Notes under the pieces: model-generated | Seen by the model: only the letters and a program-made list of their open reading frames with translations | Databases searched by the model: none | What the model was told of the DNA's origin: nothing | Translations under genes and position numbers: made by a program | Assembly (NCBI RefSeq): GCF_001922305.1 | Contig: NZ_CP018839.1 | Coordinates: 62,001-126,000, forward strand | Direction of reading: 5' to 3' | Source: Thauera chlorobenzoica | GTDB taxonomy: Bacteria > Pseudomonadota > Gammaproteobacteria > Burkholderiales > Rhodocyclaceae | DNA: 64,000 nucleotides | Shown here: positions 9,276 through 19,619 of the stretch, piece after piece | Numbering within the stretch: the stretch's first letter is position 1 | Layout: every line of letters begins with the position of its first letter

Positions 9276-9962
9276 ATGAATATGCGCAGGGTGCGGGTCT
9301 GGGATCTTCCCACCCGTCTGTTCCACTGGCTGCTGGCCGTGCTGGTCGTGGCGGCCTACGTCACCGCCCAGGTCGGCGCCAGCCTGATCGAATGGCATGG
9401 CCGGGTCGGCATCGCCATCACCGTGCTGCTCGCCTTCCGCCTGGTGTGGGGGGTGATCGGCTCGACCTACGCCCGCTTCGCCGACTTCGTGCCCGGTCCG
9501 GCGCACCTGTGGGCGCACCTGCGCGGGCACTGGAGCGGGCTGGGGCATAACCCGCTCGGCGCGCTGTCGGTGCTGGCCTTGCTCGGGGTGATGCTCTACC
9601 AGGCCGTCACCGGGCTGTTCTCCAACGACGAGATCGCCTTCTCCGCCCCGCTGCGCGCGCTGGTGAGCAGCGACACCAGCGACTGGCTGTCCGGGCTGCA
9701 CCGGCAGAACTACTGGGCGATCATCGTGCTGGTCGTGGTGCACGTCTGCGCGGTGCTGTTCTACGCGCTGGTCAAGAAGGACAACCTGCTGCGGCCGATG
9801 ATCACCGGCATGAAGGAGGTCGACGAAGCCGACGCCCAGCCCGCGCAGGGCGGCGGCATGTTCGCCTTCGTGATCGCGCTGGCGATCACCGCGGCGGTGC
9901 TCTACCTCGCCACCGGCAGCTTCATCGAACCGCCCCCGCCGCCGCCGCCCGCGGCCTGGTGA
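9276..9962 (+). CDS. Cytochrome b561-type di-heme membrane protein
   Basis: This 228-aa protein has four core membrane helices of the prokaryotic b561/Ni-Fe hydrogenase cytochrome b fold. Candidate heme ligands are H17 (RLFHW), H41 (EWHGR), H142 (LHRQNYW) and H156 (VVVHV). A fifth hydrophobic segment (about 194-212) precedes a Pro-rich tail. The start ATG at 9276 has a purine-rich GAAGGAA at 9261-9267; ATGs at 9255 and 9282 are alternatives. It likely passes electrons from the quinone pool to a periplasmic c-type cytochrome. The convergent cytochrome c' gene 24 bp away is the obvious candidate partner, since these two families are often neighbours. Confidence 0.88.
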   Translation: MNMRRVRVWDLPTRLFHWLLAVLVVAAYVTAQVGASLIEWHGRVGIAITVLLAFRLVWGVIGSTYARFADFVPGPAHLWAHLRGHWSGLGHNPLGALSVLALLGVMLYQAVTGLFSNDEIAFSAPLRALVSSDTSDWLSGLHRQNYWAIIVLVVVHVCAVLFYALVKKDNLLRPMITGMKEVDEADAQPAQGGGMFAFVIALAITAAVLYLATGSFIEPPPPPPPAAW

Positions 9963-9986
9963 GGCCTTGCGGCCGGGGTGGGTGCA

Positions 9987-10448
9987 TCACTCCATGCGGT
10001 ACTTGTCGTGACAGGCCTTGCAGGTCGCGCCGGTATCGCTGAAGGCTTGCTGCACTGCGGCCTTGTCGCCGCCGGCGGCGACCTTGGCAAGGTTGGCGGC
10101 GGCGGCGTTGAAGTCGGTGGCGAGCTTGCCGACGTTTGGCATCTGCTGGAAGAACTCCGGCTTGACGCGGGTCTTTAGGCTGCCGATGTCCTTCTCGGTG
10201 CCCGGGCCGTAGAGCGCGCCCATGCCCGAGCCGGCAATGCCGGCGATGGCGTTGGCGGCAGCCTGGACCTGCTGGGCGTTGTATTCGCCTTCGAGATTGG
10301 CCTTGATCTTGCCCATGTTCCAGCTCATGAAGCTGTAGCCGGCCTGGCGGAACTTGATCTGGTCCTCGGGCTTGACCTGGGCCGAGGCGGCGCTGGCGAG
10401 CGACAGGGCGAGCACGCCGAAAACGGTGCGGAGAAAGGGTTTGTGCAT
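9987..10448 (-). CDS. Cytochrome c' family periplasmic protein
   Basis: The protein is 153 aa with a signal peptide ending near residue 23 (ASAASA) and one heme-attachment motif, CKACH at 143-147, placed at the C-terminus as is typical of four-helix cytochromes c'. The start ATG at 10448 is chosen because it places the basic N-terminus and hydrophobic core of the signal correctly; the frame is open for 27 more codons upstream. Members bind NO and CO and may guard against nitrosative stress during denitrification; their electron partner is often a b561-type protein like the convergent neighbour. The upstream region around 10540-10560 is AT-rich and probably holds the promoter. Confidence 0.9.
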   Translation of the reverse strand: MHKPFLRTVFGVLALSLASAASAQVKPEDQIKFRQAGYSFMSWNMGKIKANLEGEYNAQQVQAAANAIAGIAGSGMGALYGPGTEKDIGSLKTRVKPEFFQQMPNVGKLATDFNAAAANLAKVAAGGDKAAVQQAFSDTGATCKACHDKYRME

Positions 10449-10609
10449 GGTGACCTCGTGTCGTGGGAAGGGGATGGACGAAAGGGGGCCGGCGAAAGGG
10501 GATGAGCGAAGCGGACCGGCCTCGCGCAAGCCCGCTTCATTAGATTGCGATTATATTCTAAAGGGATCGATGCCGCCCCGCCACGCCGTGGCGCCGGGGC
10601 GGCGGTCGC

Positions 10610-12091
10610 TTAGTCGATGCGCACGGGCACGAAGATGCGCGCTTCACCGCGCTGTACCAGCACGGCGAAGCGATTGCCGGCGCGCTCGAGGAGGGTGCGC
10701 AGTTCGCCCACGGATGCGAGGACCTGGTTGTTCACCGCGAGGATGACGTCGCCGCGCTGGATACCGGCGCGCGCCGCGGCGCCATCCACCCCTTCGACGA
10801 CGACGCCGCCGCGTAGCTTGAGCTCGCCGGCTTCCTGCGCGGTCAGCGCGCGCACGCTGAGGCCGAGCTTGGGACCCAGGCTCTCGACCTGGCTCGGCGC
10901 CGCAGGGGCGGCGCTGGCGACGGTGCTGTCGGTGCGCAGCTCGTCGAGAGTCGCGACCACGTCGCGGCTGCGGCCGTTGCGCCAGATTTCCATCCGCACC
11001 TCGGTGCCGGGGCGCTTGTCGCCGATCACTCGCGGCAGTTCGGAAGAGTCGGTGATGCGCCGGCCGTCGACGCCGAGCACCACGTCGCCCGCCTGCAGCC
11101 CGGCTTTCTCCGCTGCGCTGCCTGCATCCACGCTCGCCACCAGGGCGCCGCGCGCATCCGGCAGGCCGAAGGACTGGGCGAGATCCTTGCTCACCTCCTG
11201 GATGGCGATGCCCAGGCGGCCGCGCTGCACGCGGCCATGGGCGACGAGCTGGTCCTTGACGTTCATCGCGACGTCGATCGGGATCGCGAACGAGATCCCC
11301 ATGAAGCCGCCCGAGCGCGAATAGATCTGCGAGTTGATGCCGATCACCTCGCCGCCGAGGTTGAACAGCGGCCCGCCCGAGTTGCCGGGGTTGATCGCGA
11401 CGTCGGTCTGGATGAAGGGCACGTAGGTCTCGTCGGGCAGGCGGCGCGCCTTCGCCGAGATGATGCCGGCGGTGACGGTGTTGTCGAAGCCGAAGGGCGA
11501 GCCCATCGCCACCACCCACTCGCCGACGCGGGCGTTTTCGGCATTGCCGATCTTCACCACGGGCAGGTCCTTGGCGTCGATCTTGAGCAGGGCGACGTCG
11601 GTGCGGCGATCGATGCCGACCACGGTGGCCTTGAACTCGCGCTTGTCGATCAGGGTCACGGTGACTTCGGAGAGCGTGGCGTCGGTGTTTTCACCGGCGA
11701 CGACGTGGGCGTTGGTCAGCACGTAACCGTCCTTGCTGACGATGAAGCCGGAGCCGATCCCCTGCCGCGGGCGCGGCCCCATTCCGGGCTGGCCGGGCAT
11801 GCCCGGTACCGGTACGCCGAAGCGGCGCAGGAAATCGTAGAAGGGGTCGTTGGCGAAGGGGTGCTCGCCCATCGTGCCCTGTGCCTGGCGCTGGACCACG
11901 CTGATGTTCACCACCGCGGGGCCGACCTGTTCGACGAGGTCGCCGAAATCGGGCAGGCCGTAGCGGTTCGGTGCCACCATCGAGGACGCCGGTGCGGAGG
12001 CCTGGGCGAAGGCGGGCGACAGAAGGGTGCCCTGCGGGAGCGCGACCGCAAGGGCGGCGGCTAGGGTGCTGACGGCTAGGATTTTTCGCAT
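10610..12091 (-). CDS. DegP/MucD-type periplasmic serine protease
   Basis: This 493-aa HtrA-family protease has a signal peptide ending near residue 30 (SPAFAQ). The catalytic triad is visible: H129 in LTNAHVVAG, D165 in TDVALLKI and S238 in GNSGG. Two PDZ domains follow (about 285-375 and 400-490). The loop before the protease domain is rich in Gly, Pro and Met (PVPGMPGQPGMGPRPRQ). The family degrades or refolds damaged envelope proteins. In related bacteria mucD follows rpoE-rseA-rseB, but here the gene stands alone, divergent from oxyR, with a 250-bp shared upstream region. Confidence 0.93.
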   Translation of the reverse strand: MRKILAVSTLAAALAVALPQGTLLSPAFAQASAPASSMVAPNRYGLPDFGDLVEQVGPAVVNISVVQRQAQGTMGEHPFANDPFYDFLRRFGVPVPGMPGQPGMGPRPRQGIGSGFIVSKDGYVLTNAHVVAGENTDATLSEVTVTLIDKREFKATVVGIDRRTDVALLKIDAKDLPVVKIGNAENARVGEWVVAMGSPFGFDNTVTAGIISAKARRLPDETYVPFIQTDVAINPGNSGGPLFNLGGEVIGINSQIYSRSGGFMGISFAIPIDVAMNVKDQLVAHGRVQRGRLGIAIQEVSKDLAQSFGLPDARGALVASVDAGSAAEKAGLQAGDVVLGVDGRRITDSSELPRVIGDKRPGTEVRMEIWRNGRSRDVVATLDELRTDSTVASAAPAAPSQVESLGPKLGLSVRALTAQEAGELKLRGGVVVEGVDGAAARAGIQRGDVILAVNNQVLASVGELRTLLERAGNRFAVLVQRGEARIFVPVRID

Positions 12092-12315
12092 AGCGGGATT
12101 CTTCGAAAGTAATGGGGAAGGAGTCGGCCTGCTGGCAATCGACCTGCTGTGGTGGACGCGGGTTCCGCCGTCCTGTTCCCGAGAAGACTCCGGCTTTCAG
12201 ATCGGGGCCACCCGCGGCGGGTTCAAGCCGGCTCCCGATCCTCGCCGTGGGCGCATCCGGGTACGCAGGAGGCGGGGTGACGGGGTAACATCCGGGAACT
12301 GCCGGCCTATGGTTT

Positions 12316-12321
12316 CATAAT
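12316..12321 (+). promoter_or_regulatory. Candidate -10 element of oxyR
   Basis: CATAAT lies 20 bp before the oxyR ATG, in the 250-bp region shared with the divergent protease gene. No clear -35 or Shine-Dalgarno sequence accompanies it, so it is only a candidate. Confidence 0.35.
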
Positions 12322-12341
12322 CCTTCCTGCGTGTCGCCGCC

Positions 12342-13289
12342 ATGACTCTTACCGATCTGCGTTATCTCGTCGCGCTCGCCCACGAGCGCCATTTCGGGCG
12401 CGCTGCCGAAAAGTGCCACGTCTCCCAGCCCACCTTGTCGGTGGCGATCAAGAAGGTCGAGGACGAGCTCGGCATCCAGCTGTTCGAGCGCAGCGCCACC
12501 GAAGTGAAGATCACCGAGACCGGGCGGCGGATCGTCGTCCAGGCGGAAAAGGTGCTGATGGAGGCGGGCCAGATCCAGGAGATCGCCGCCGCCGGCAAGG
12601 ACCCCCTGGCCGGGCCGCTGCGGGTCGGGGTGATCTACACCATCGGCCCCTACCTGCTGCCGCGGCTGATTCCGCGCGTGCACCAGCTCGCGCCGAAAAT
12701 GCCGCTGATCATCCAGGAAAACTACACCGCGAGGCTTGCCGAAGCGCTCAAGCGCGGCGAGCTCGACGTCATCGTCATCAGCCTGCCGTTCGACGAGAGC
12801 GGCGTGGTGGTGCAGCCGGTGTATGACGAACCCTTCCGCGTGCTGATGCCGGCGGAACACCCGTGGACGCGGGAAGCGCGCATCGACCCCGAGCATCTCG
12901 CCGAAGACCAGCTGCTGCTGCTCGGCGCCGGCAACTGCTTTCGCGAACAGGTACTCGAAGTGTGCCCGAGCTGCCGCAACATCGGCGGTCTGCAGCGCAC
13001 CCTGGAAGGCAGCTCGCTGGAGACGATCCGTCACATGGTCGCCACCGGGCTCGGGGTCACCGTGCTGCCCAGCTCGGCGGCCGACGAGCTGACGGCGCAG
13101 AACCCGCTGGTCGCGGTGCGTCCTTTCGCCGAACCCGAGCCCTCGCGGCGGGTGGCGCTGGCCTGGCGGGTGACCTATCCGCGCAGCGGCGCGATCGACG
13201 TGCTGCGCACGGCGATCCTCGACAGCGCGCTGCCGGGGGCGAGGCCGGTCGGTCGTGCGCCGGGGCTCGAAGCGCTGGTCGGCGCCTGA
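12342..13289 (+). CDS. oxyR: Hydrogen-peroxide-responsive LysR-type regulator OxyR
   Basis: This 315-aa LysR-family protein has an N-terminal winged helix-turn-helix (about 1-60, with [17 protein letters not shown]) and a periplasmic-binding-protein-like sensor domain. The sensor carries [15 protein letters not shown], which puts Cys at 199 and 208, the same numbers as the redox pair of E. coli OxyR; a further Cys lies at 211. Peroxide would form the C199-C208 disulfide and activate defence genes. The next gene is dps, a classical OxyR target, 146 bp downstream on the same strand. Confidence 0.95.
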   Translation: MTLTDLRYLVALAHERHFGRAAEKCHVSQPTLSVAIKKVEDELGIQLFERSATEVKITETGRRIVVQAEKVLMEAGQIQEIAAAGKDPLAGPLRVGVIYTIGPYLLPRLIPRVHQLAPKMPLIIQENYTARLAEALKRGELDVIVISLPFDESGVVVQPVYDEPFRVLMPAEHPWTREARIDPEHLAEDQLLLLGAGNCFREQVLEVCPSCRNIGGLQRTLEGSSLETIRHMVATGLGVTVLPSSAADELTAQNPLVAVRPFAEPEPSRRVALAWRVTYPRSGAIDVLRTAILDSALPGARPVGRAPGLEALVGA

Positions 13290-13292
13290 GTC

Positions 13293-13350
13293 ATAGTCTC
13301 CATAGATCGAAGATATTTTTTCGATCGATTGGATCGATCGATCCGATTGG
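13293..13350 (+). promoter_or_regulatory. AT-rich, GATC-repeated control region ahead of dps
   Basis: Between oxyR and dps the DNA becomes AT-rich and repetitive. ATAG tetramers at 13293 and 13302 recall OxyR half-sites. GATC occurs five times within 39 bp (13305, 13323, 13332, 13336, 13340), in overlapping CGATCGAT units. It could hold an OxyR-dependent promoter and possibly methylation-sensitive sites; the exact elements are not defined. Confidence 0.45.
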
Positions 13351-13435
13351 TTTAGCATCGAAACATGAGCCAGGCGCTGTACCGATGCGCCTTCCGACAT
13401 ACCTCACGATCCCACCACCGCGCACGGAGAACGAC

Positions 13436-13906
13436 ATGAAAATCGATATCGGCATCAACGAACAGGACCGCATCCAGATCGCCGACGGGCTGTCCCATCT
13501 GCTCGCCGACAGCTACACGCTGTACCTGATGACGCACAACTTCCACTGGAACGTCACCGGGCCGATGTTCAATACCCTGCACCTGATGTTCGAGCAACAG
13601 TACACCGAGCTCGCACTGGCGGTGGATCTGATCGCCGAGCGCATCCGCGCCCTCGGCTGCCCGGCACCGGGCACCTACCAGGCCTTCCAGAAGCTCACCA
13701 GCCTGGCCGAACCCGAAGGCGTGCCCAACGCGCAGGACATGATCCGCCAACTCGTCCGCGGCCAGGAAGCGGTGATCAGGACCGCACGCAGCATCGCCCC
13801 GGTCGCGGACAAAGCGGCCGACGAGCCGACCCTCGACCTGCTGACCCAGCGCATGCAGGTGCACGAGAAGAACGCCTGGATGCTGCGCAGCCTGCTCGAA
13901 GGCTGA
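13436..13906 (+). CDS. dps: Dps-family ferritin-like DNA-protection protein
   Basis: This 156-aa four-helix-bundle protein has the Dps ferroxidase motif around [11 protein letters not shown] (H37) and LHLMFEQQY (about 48-56). The family forms dodecamers that oxidise Fe(II) with peroxide and store iron, protecting DNA. It lies directly after oxyR, and the region between carries repeats that may be regulatory. The ATG at 13436 fits the family N-terminus; a longer frame that runs back into oxyR is not credible. A strong hairpin follows the stop. Confidence 0.94.
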   Translation: MKIDIGINEQDRIQIADGLSHLLADSYTLYLMTHNFHWNVTGPMFNTLHLMFEQQYTELALAVDLIAERIRALGCPAPGTYQAFQKLTSLAEPEGVPNAQDMIRQLVRGQEAVIRTARSIAPVADKAADEPTLDLLTQRMQVHEKNAWMLRSLLEG

Positions 13907-13931
13907 GGCGGGAATCCTCCATTGCGAAGTA

Positions 13932-13957
13932 CGAAACGGGCCGCAAGGCCCGTTTCG
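13932..13957 (+). terminator. Intrinsic-type terminator hairpin after dps
   Basis: CGAAACGGGCC and GGCCCGTTTCG form a perfect 11-bp stem around a GCAA tetraloop, 26 bp after the dps stop. The T-tract is short (TTTCGCATT). It lies between convergent dps and the Lrp-type gene. Confidence 0.8.
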
Positions 13958-14027
13958 CATTCACGGCTGCGCCCGCCACGGTGCGGCGGCCGACCGCCAC
14001 CCGGCCCCACCTGCCCGGACCCGGCGC

Positions 14028-14552
14028 TCACCCGCCGGCATAGCGCAGGCGGGAAGCGGGCCGCGGCGGGCGGGCGATGTGTTCCAGCGGCAGGACGTGG
14101 GTCTGCTTGATCTTGTGCAGGGCGATGTCGGTCTTGATGTTGGCGACGCCGGGCAGGCGCAGCAGGCGCTTCATCATCAGCTCGGAAAAGGCGGCCAGAT
14201 CGGGGGCGACGATGCGCAGCACGTAGTCGGCGCTGCCGCTCACCGAAAAGCATTCGAGCACTTCGGGAAGCGCGGCGACGCCGCTTTCGAAGGCGTCGGG
14301 GCGCTGTGCGCCGTGGCGTTCGAGGGTGACGTGGGCGAAGGCGGTGACGCCGAGGCCGAGCGCAGCCGGATCGAGCAGCGCCGCATAGCCGGCGATGAGG
14401 CCGGCGTCCTGCAGGCGCTGCAGCCGGCGGCTGACCTGTGAGGCCGACAGGTGCACGCGCTCGCCGAGCACGGCGTTGGTGGCGTCACCGCTGCGCTGCA
14501 GCGCGTCGAGGAGGGCGAGGTCGTGGCGGTCGACCGTGATGGCGTTCATCAT
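14028..14552 (-). CDS. Lrp/AsnC-family regulator divergent from the decarboxylase gene
   Basis: The protein is 174 aa with an N-terminal AsnC-type helix-turn-helix (about 7-55, with LSASQVSRRLQRLQDAGLI) and a C-terminal RAM ligand-binding domain (about 68-155, with SGSADYVLRIVAPD). ATG ATG codons lie at 14552 and 14549; the first is used. Such regulators sense amino acids. The divergent neighbour is an aryl-pyruvate decarboxylase, and three inverted repeats spaced two helical turns apart lie between the two genes. It therefore probably controls that gene and itself, perhaps in response to an aromatic amino acid. The ligand is an inference. Confidence 0.9.
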   Translation of the reverse strand: MMNAITVDRHDLALLDALQRSGDATNAVLGERVHLSASQVSRRLQRLQDAGLIAGYAALLDPAALGLGVTAFAHVTLERHGAQRPDAFESGVAALPEVLECFSVSGSADYVLRIVAPDLAAFSELMMKRLLRLPGVANIKTDIALHKIKQTHVLPLEHIARPPRPASRLRYAGG

Positions 14553-14563
14553 CCAGAACCTTA

Positions 14564-14619
14564 ATGCACGAAACGTGCATATCATCGCACTTCAAGGTGC
14601 TAAAAAGCGCACATCGTGC
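14564..14619 (+). promoter_or_regulatory. Three phased inverted repeats (putative Lrp-type operators)
   Basis: ATGCACGAAACGTGCAT (14564-14580) is a perfect palindrome with 7-bp arms. GCACTTCAAGGTGC (14587-14600) and GCACATCGTGC (14609-14619) share the GCAC/GTGC half-sites. Their centres are 21.5 and 20.5 bp apart, about two turns of DNA, so all three face the same side of the helix. That is the arrangement expected for cooperative wrapping by an Lrp-type multimer. Confidence 0.75.
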
Positions 14620-14665
14620 AGGGTATGCGCAGCATAATTTTCCGACCATTCCGGAGGAGACAAGC

Positions 14666-16294
<1,629 letters not shown>

Positions 16295-16354
16295 AGCGCT
16301 CCGCCCGGCGGGCGGCGCGCCGTTCCGGAAAGGCGGGGGGCGGCGGGGGCGGTT

Positions 16355-18937
16355 TCAGCCCGCCTTGGGCGCCGCGGTGCGCTTGCGCGCGGCCGGCTTG
16401 GCGGCCGCAGGGGGTTCGCCGGCGGCGTCGGCATCGTTGCCGGCTTTCGCCGCTGCGCTCTTGGCGCCGGCTTTCGGTGCCTTGGCCTCGAACTCGAAGC
16501 CGACCTTGCCGTCCTTGCCGCGCACCAGGTAGGCGGAGAACTTGCGCCGGGTGCGCGCCGAGACGAAGCCCTTGAGCAGCTCGGTCTTGCCTTCGGTCAG
16601 CAGCCTCGCCATCTGCTCGCGCTCGATCGGCTGCTGCAGGATGACCTTGCCGGAGCGGAAATCGCAGCTCTTGCCCGGCCCCACGGATTTTTCGCAGACA
16701 TAGGCCATGCCGTGCTCGAACACCCGGGCGGCGCACTTCGGGCAGGCGCCGACCGGCTGCTGGGCGGAGAAGTCCACCGCCTCGGCTTCCTCGCCTTCCT
16801 TCGGCTGGCCGAAGTCGAAGGTGGGCTGCTGGTCGTCGTTCAACACGATGTCGGCGTTGAACAGTCGTCCCATCTTGTTGCGAAAGCCCAGCAGCGGGCC
16901 GACCTTGCCCGTGCGCAGCAGGGTCTCGATCTCGTCGTACTCGAACTGGCGCCCGGCGACGATCTTCCACGTACTCCAGTCGCAGCTCTGGCAGGCGAAC
17001 TTCTTGTAGTTTTCCTTCACCACCCCGCCGCACTTCGGGCACGGGGTCTGCAGGGTGACGAACTCGCCCGGCACGGTGTCGGACTCGTAACGCTTGGCGC
17101 GCTCGACGACCTCGCGCGTCATCTCGGCGATCTCGTTCATGAAGGCTTCGCGGCTGAGCTTGCCGTGCTCCATCTGCGCGAGCTTGTATTCCCAGCCGCC
17201 AGTGAGCTCGGGCGAGGTCAGCGCGGTCACGTCCAGGCCCTTCAACAGGGTGATCAGCGAGAACGCCTTCGCGCTCGGGATCAGCTCACGACCGTCACGG
17301 TGGATGTACTGCTCGCTGATCAGGCCCTCGATGATCTGCGCGCGCGTGGCCGGGGTGCCGAGGCCGCGCTCGGCCATCGCCGCGCGCAGTTCCTCGTCGT
17401 CGACCATCTTGCCCGCGCCTTCCATCGCCGACAGCAGGGTGGCTTCGTTGAAGCGCGCCGGCGGCTTGGTCTGCAGCGACTTGACCACGATGTCCTCGGT
17501 GGACACGGTCTCGCCCTGCTTCACCGCGACCAGCTGCGGGCCGCCGCCGTCTTTCGCATCCTTCTCGTCGCTGGCCGCTTCCTTGCCATACACCGCAAGC
17601 CAGCCCGGATTGACCAGCACCTTGCCCTCGGTCTTGAAGGCTTCGCCCTCGACGCGGGTGATGCGGGTGGTGATCTGGTACTCGGCCGCGGGGTAGAACA
17701 CCGCGAGGAAGCGCTTGGTGACGAGGTCGTAGATCTTGTGTTCGGCCTCCGACAGGCTTTTCGGCAGCGCCCCGGTGGGGATGATGGCGAAGTGGTCGGA
17801 GATCTTGGCGTTGTTGAAGATGCGCTTGTTCGGCTTCACCCAGCCCTGCCTGGCGATTTCGTTGGCGAAGGGCGCGTACTGGTCGGGCAGGGTGCGCAGC
17901 ACCTCGCCCACGGTGGCGAGGTAGTCCTCGGGCAGGGCGCGCGCGTCGGTACGCGGGTAGGTCAGCACCTTGTGCTTCTCGTACAGCGCCTGCGCGAGCT
18001 GCAGCGTAACGCGGGCGGAGAAGCCGAAGCGGCCGTTGGCCTCGCGCTGCAGGCTGGTGAGGTCGAACAGTAGTGGCGACAGCTGGGTGGAGGGCTTGGC
18101 CTCCTCGCTGACCACGCCCGCCTTGCCTTCGCATCTGGCGCGGATGGCCTCGGCCTGCGCCTTGTCCCACAGGCGGAAGGCGGTGGCGTGCTCGTCGCCC
18201 TCGGGGCGCTTGAATTTCTCGTCGAACCAGCGCCCCGGGTATTCGCCGGCGGCGCAGCCGAAGCGCGCCTCCAGCTCCCAGTAGTCGCGCGACTTGAACT
18301 TGCGGATGCGGTCCTCGCGCTCCACCACCATCGCCAAGGTCGGGGTCTGCACGCGGCCCACGGTGGTGAGGTGAAAGCCCCCGGTTCTGGAGTTGAACGC
18401 GGTCATCGCCCGGGTGCCGTTGATGCCGATCAGCCAGTCCGATTCGGCGCGGCAGATCGCGGCGTTGCGCAGGCCCTCGACGTCCTGCGCGGCGCGCAGG
18501 TGGGCGAAGCCGTCGCGGATCGCCTGCGCCGTCATCGACTGCAGCCACAGGCGCTGCATCGGCTTCTTGGTGCCGGCATGCTGGGCGATGAAGTTGAAGA
18601 TCAGCTCGCCCTCGCGGCCCGCGTCGCAGGCGTTGATGAGGCCGGTGACGTCCTTTCTCTTGATCAGCCGGGTCAGCAGTTTCAAGCGGTCCTCGGTCTT
18701 CTCGATCGGCCTGACCGCGAAGTGGGGCGGAATCACCGGCAGATGGGCGAAGGTCCATTTGCCGCGCTTGACTTCGAACTCCTCGGGCACGGCGAGCTCG
18801 AGAAGGTGGCCGACGGCCGACGACAGCACATAGCCGTCGGACTCGTAGTAGTCCTTCTCCTTGGTGAAGCCGCCCAGCGCACGGGCGATGTCCTGCGCGA
18901 CGGAAGGCTTTTCCGCGATGATCAGTTGCTTGCTCAT
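16355..18937 (-). CDS. topB: DNA topoisomerase III
   Basis: This 860-aa type IA topoisomerase begins with the Toprim domain (MSKQLIIAEKPSVAQDIARA; acidic DAGREGEL near 100). The active-site Tyr is in LTYPRTDARALP near residue 328. The C-terminal third carries Cys-rich zinc modules (CPKCGG...CQSCDW; CPKCAA...CEKS) and ends in an Ala/Lys-rich basic tail (about 820-860). The start at 18937 is set by the conserved N-terminus. The enzyme decatenates and resolves recombination intermediates. It is the last gene of the leftward lysM-dprA-smg-topB group, 105 bp after smg. Confidence 0.95.
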   Translation of the reverse strand: MSKQLIIAEKPSVAQDIARALGGFTKEKDYYESDGYVLSSAVGHLLELAVPEEFEVKRGKWTFAHLPVIPPHFAVRPIEKTEDRLKLLTRLIKRKDVTGLINACDAGREGELIFNFIAQHAGTKKPMQRLWLQSMTAQAIRDGFAHLRAAQDVEGLRNAAICRAESDWLIGINGTRAMTAFNSRTGGFHLTTVGRVQTPTLAMVVEREDRIRKFKSRDYWELEARFGCAAGEYPGRWFDEKFKRPEGDEHATAFRLWDKAQAEAIRARCEGKAGVVSEEAKPSTQLSPLLFDLTSLQREANGRFGFSARVTLQLAQALYEKHKVLTYPRTDARALPEDYLATVGEVLRTLPDQYAPFANEIARQGWVKPNKRIFNNAKISDHFAIIPTGALPKSLSEAEHKIYDLVTKRFLAVFYPAAEYQITTRITRVEGEAFKTEGKVLVNPGWLAVYGKEAASDEKDAKDGGGPQLVAVKQGETVSTEDIVVKSLQTKPPARFNEATLLSAMEGAGKMVDDEELRAAMAERGLGTPATRAQIIEGLISEQYIHRDGRELIPSAKAFSLITLLKGLDVTALTSPELTGGWEYKLAQMEHGKLSREAFMNEIAEMTREVVERAKRYESDTVPGEFVTLQTPCPKCGGVVKENYKKFACQSCDWSTWKIVAGRQFEYDEIETLLRTGKVGPLLGFRNKMGRLFNADIVLNDDQQPTFDFGQPKEGEEAEAVDFSAQQPVGACPKCAARVFEHGMAYVCEKSVGPGKSCDFRSGKVILQQPIEREQMARLLTEGKTELLKGFVSARTRRKFSAYLVRGKDGKVGFEFEAKAPKAGAKSAAAKAGNDADAAGEPPAAAKPAARKRTAAPKAG

Positions 18938-19042
18938 GCTTTGGCAGAAGGGGGGGCTGGGCGCCGGCAGGCGCGGGGGTTCAGGGAGCGGCCGATGATA
19001 AGGACAGCGTGCTTGCGCGTGCAAGCCGGTTGGGTGATGCGC

Positions 19043-19513
19043 TCAATGCACGACCGGTTCGTAGTCCCAGTCGTCTTCTTCGGTCAGCAGTTCGTCCACC
19101 ATCAGGGTGTCGATCGGTTCTTCCTGCTGCCACAGCACCATCAGCACGATCACCTTCAGGCGGTTCAGGGTGATGGTGAAGTCGTGCAAGGCCATCGCCC
19201 GTTCGATGATCAGCTCGCGGTGGGCCGCACCGAGCACGCCGGCGCTTTCCAGCAGGCTGAGAAAGCCGCGGCAGGGGGCGTCGAGATGGGTCTGCTCGGC
19301 GTCGGTGTAGATGCGCACCGAGCCGGCACTGGGGGTGCATCCCGGATGGATTTCGCGTGCCACCCGGCGCAGGCCGGCGAGCCACTCGAGCGCTTCCGAG
19401 ATTTCTTCCTGCTCGAAGCCGGCGGCCGACAGCTTGCGCGCCAGCAGCTCGGATTCGGGGCAGGCGTCGGCGTGAATGTAGCTTTCGAACAGGTATACAA
19501 GAATGTCGAACAA
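19043..19513 (-). CDS. smg: Smg family protein (DUF494)
   Basis: This 156-aa acidic protein begins MFDILVYLFESYIHADACP and ends in an Asp/Glu-rich segment (LLTEEDDWDYEPVVH), as Smg/DUF494 proteins do. Its biochemical role is not established; it is nearly always found next to dprA and often topB, as here. No signal peptide or membrane segment is visible. Confidence 0.92.
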   Translation of the reverse strand: MFDILVYLFESYIHADACPESELLARKLSAAGFEQEEISEALEWLAGLRRVAREIHPGCTPSAGSVRIYTDAEQTHLDAPCRGFLSLLESAGVLGAAHRELIIERAMALHDFTITLNRLKVIVLMVLWQQEEPIDTLMVDELLTEEDDWDYEPVVH

Positions 19514-19619
19514 AACGGCCTCTTCTGGATTCGGCGCTGCGGGACACGTACGGCAAACACGCCTGCGGGCGGCTTCGGCGGCGATTCAGGCGATGTTTCA
19601 GGACTGGCAGCGCACCGCT

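Noticed and set aside
12863..13906. A longer frame that would fuse a 5' extension to Dps
   Set aside because: The extension lies within oxyR in another frame and has no protein-like composition; the ATG at 13436 gives the normal Dps length.
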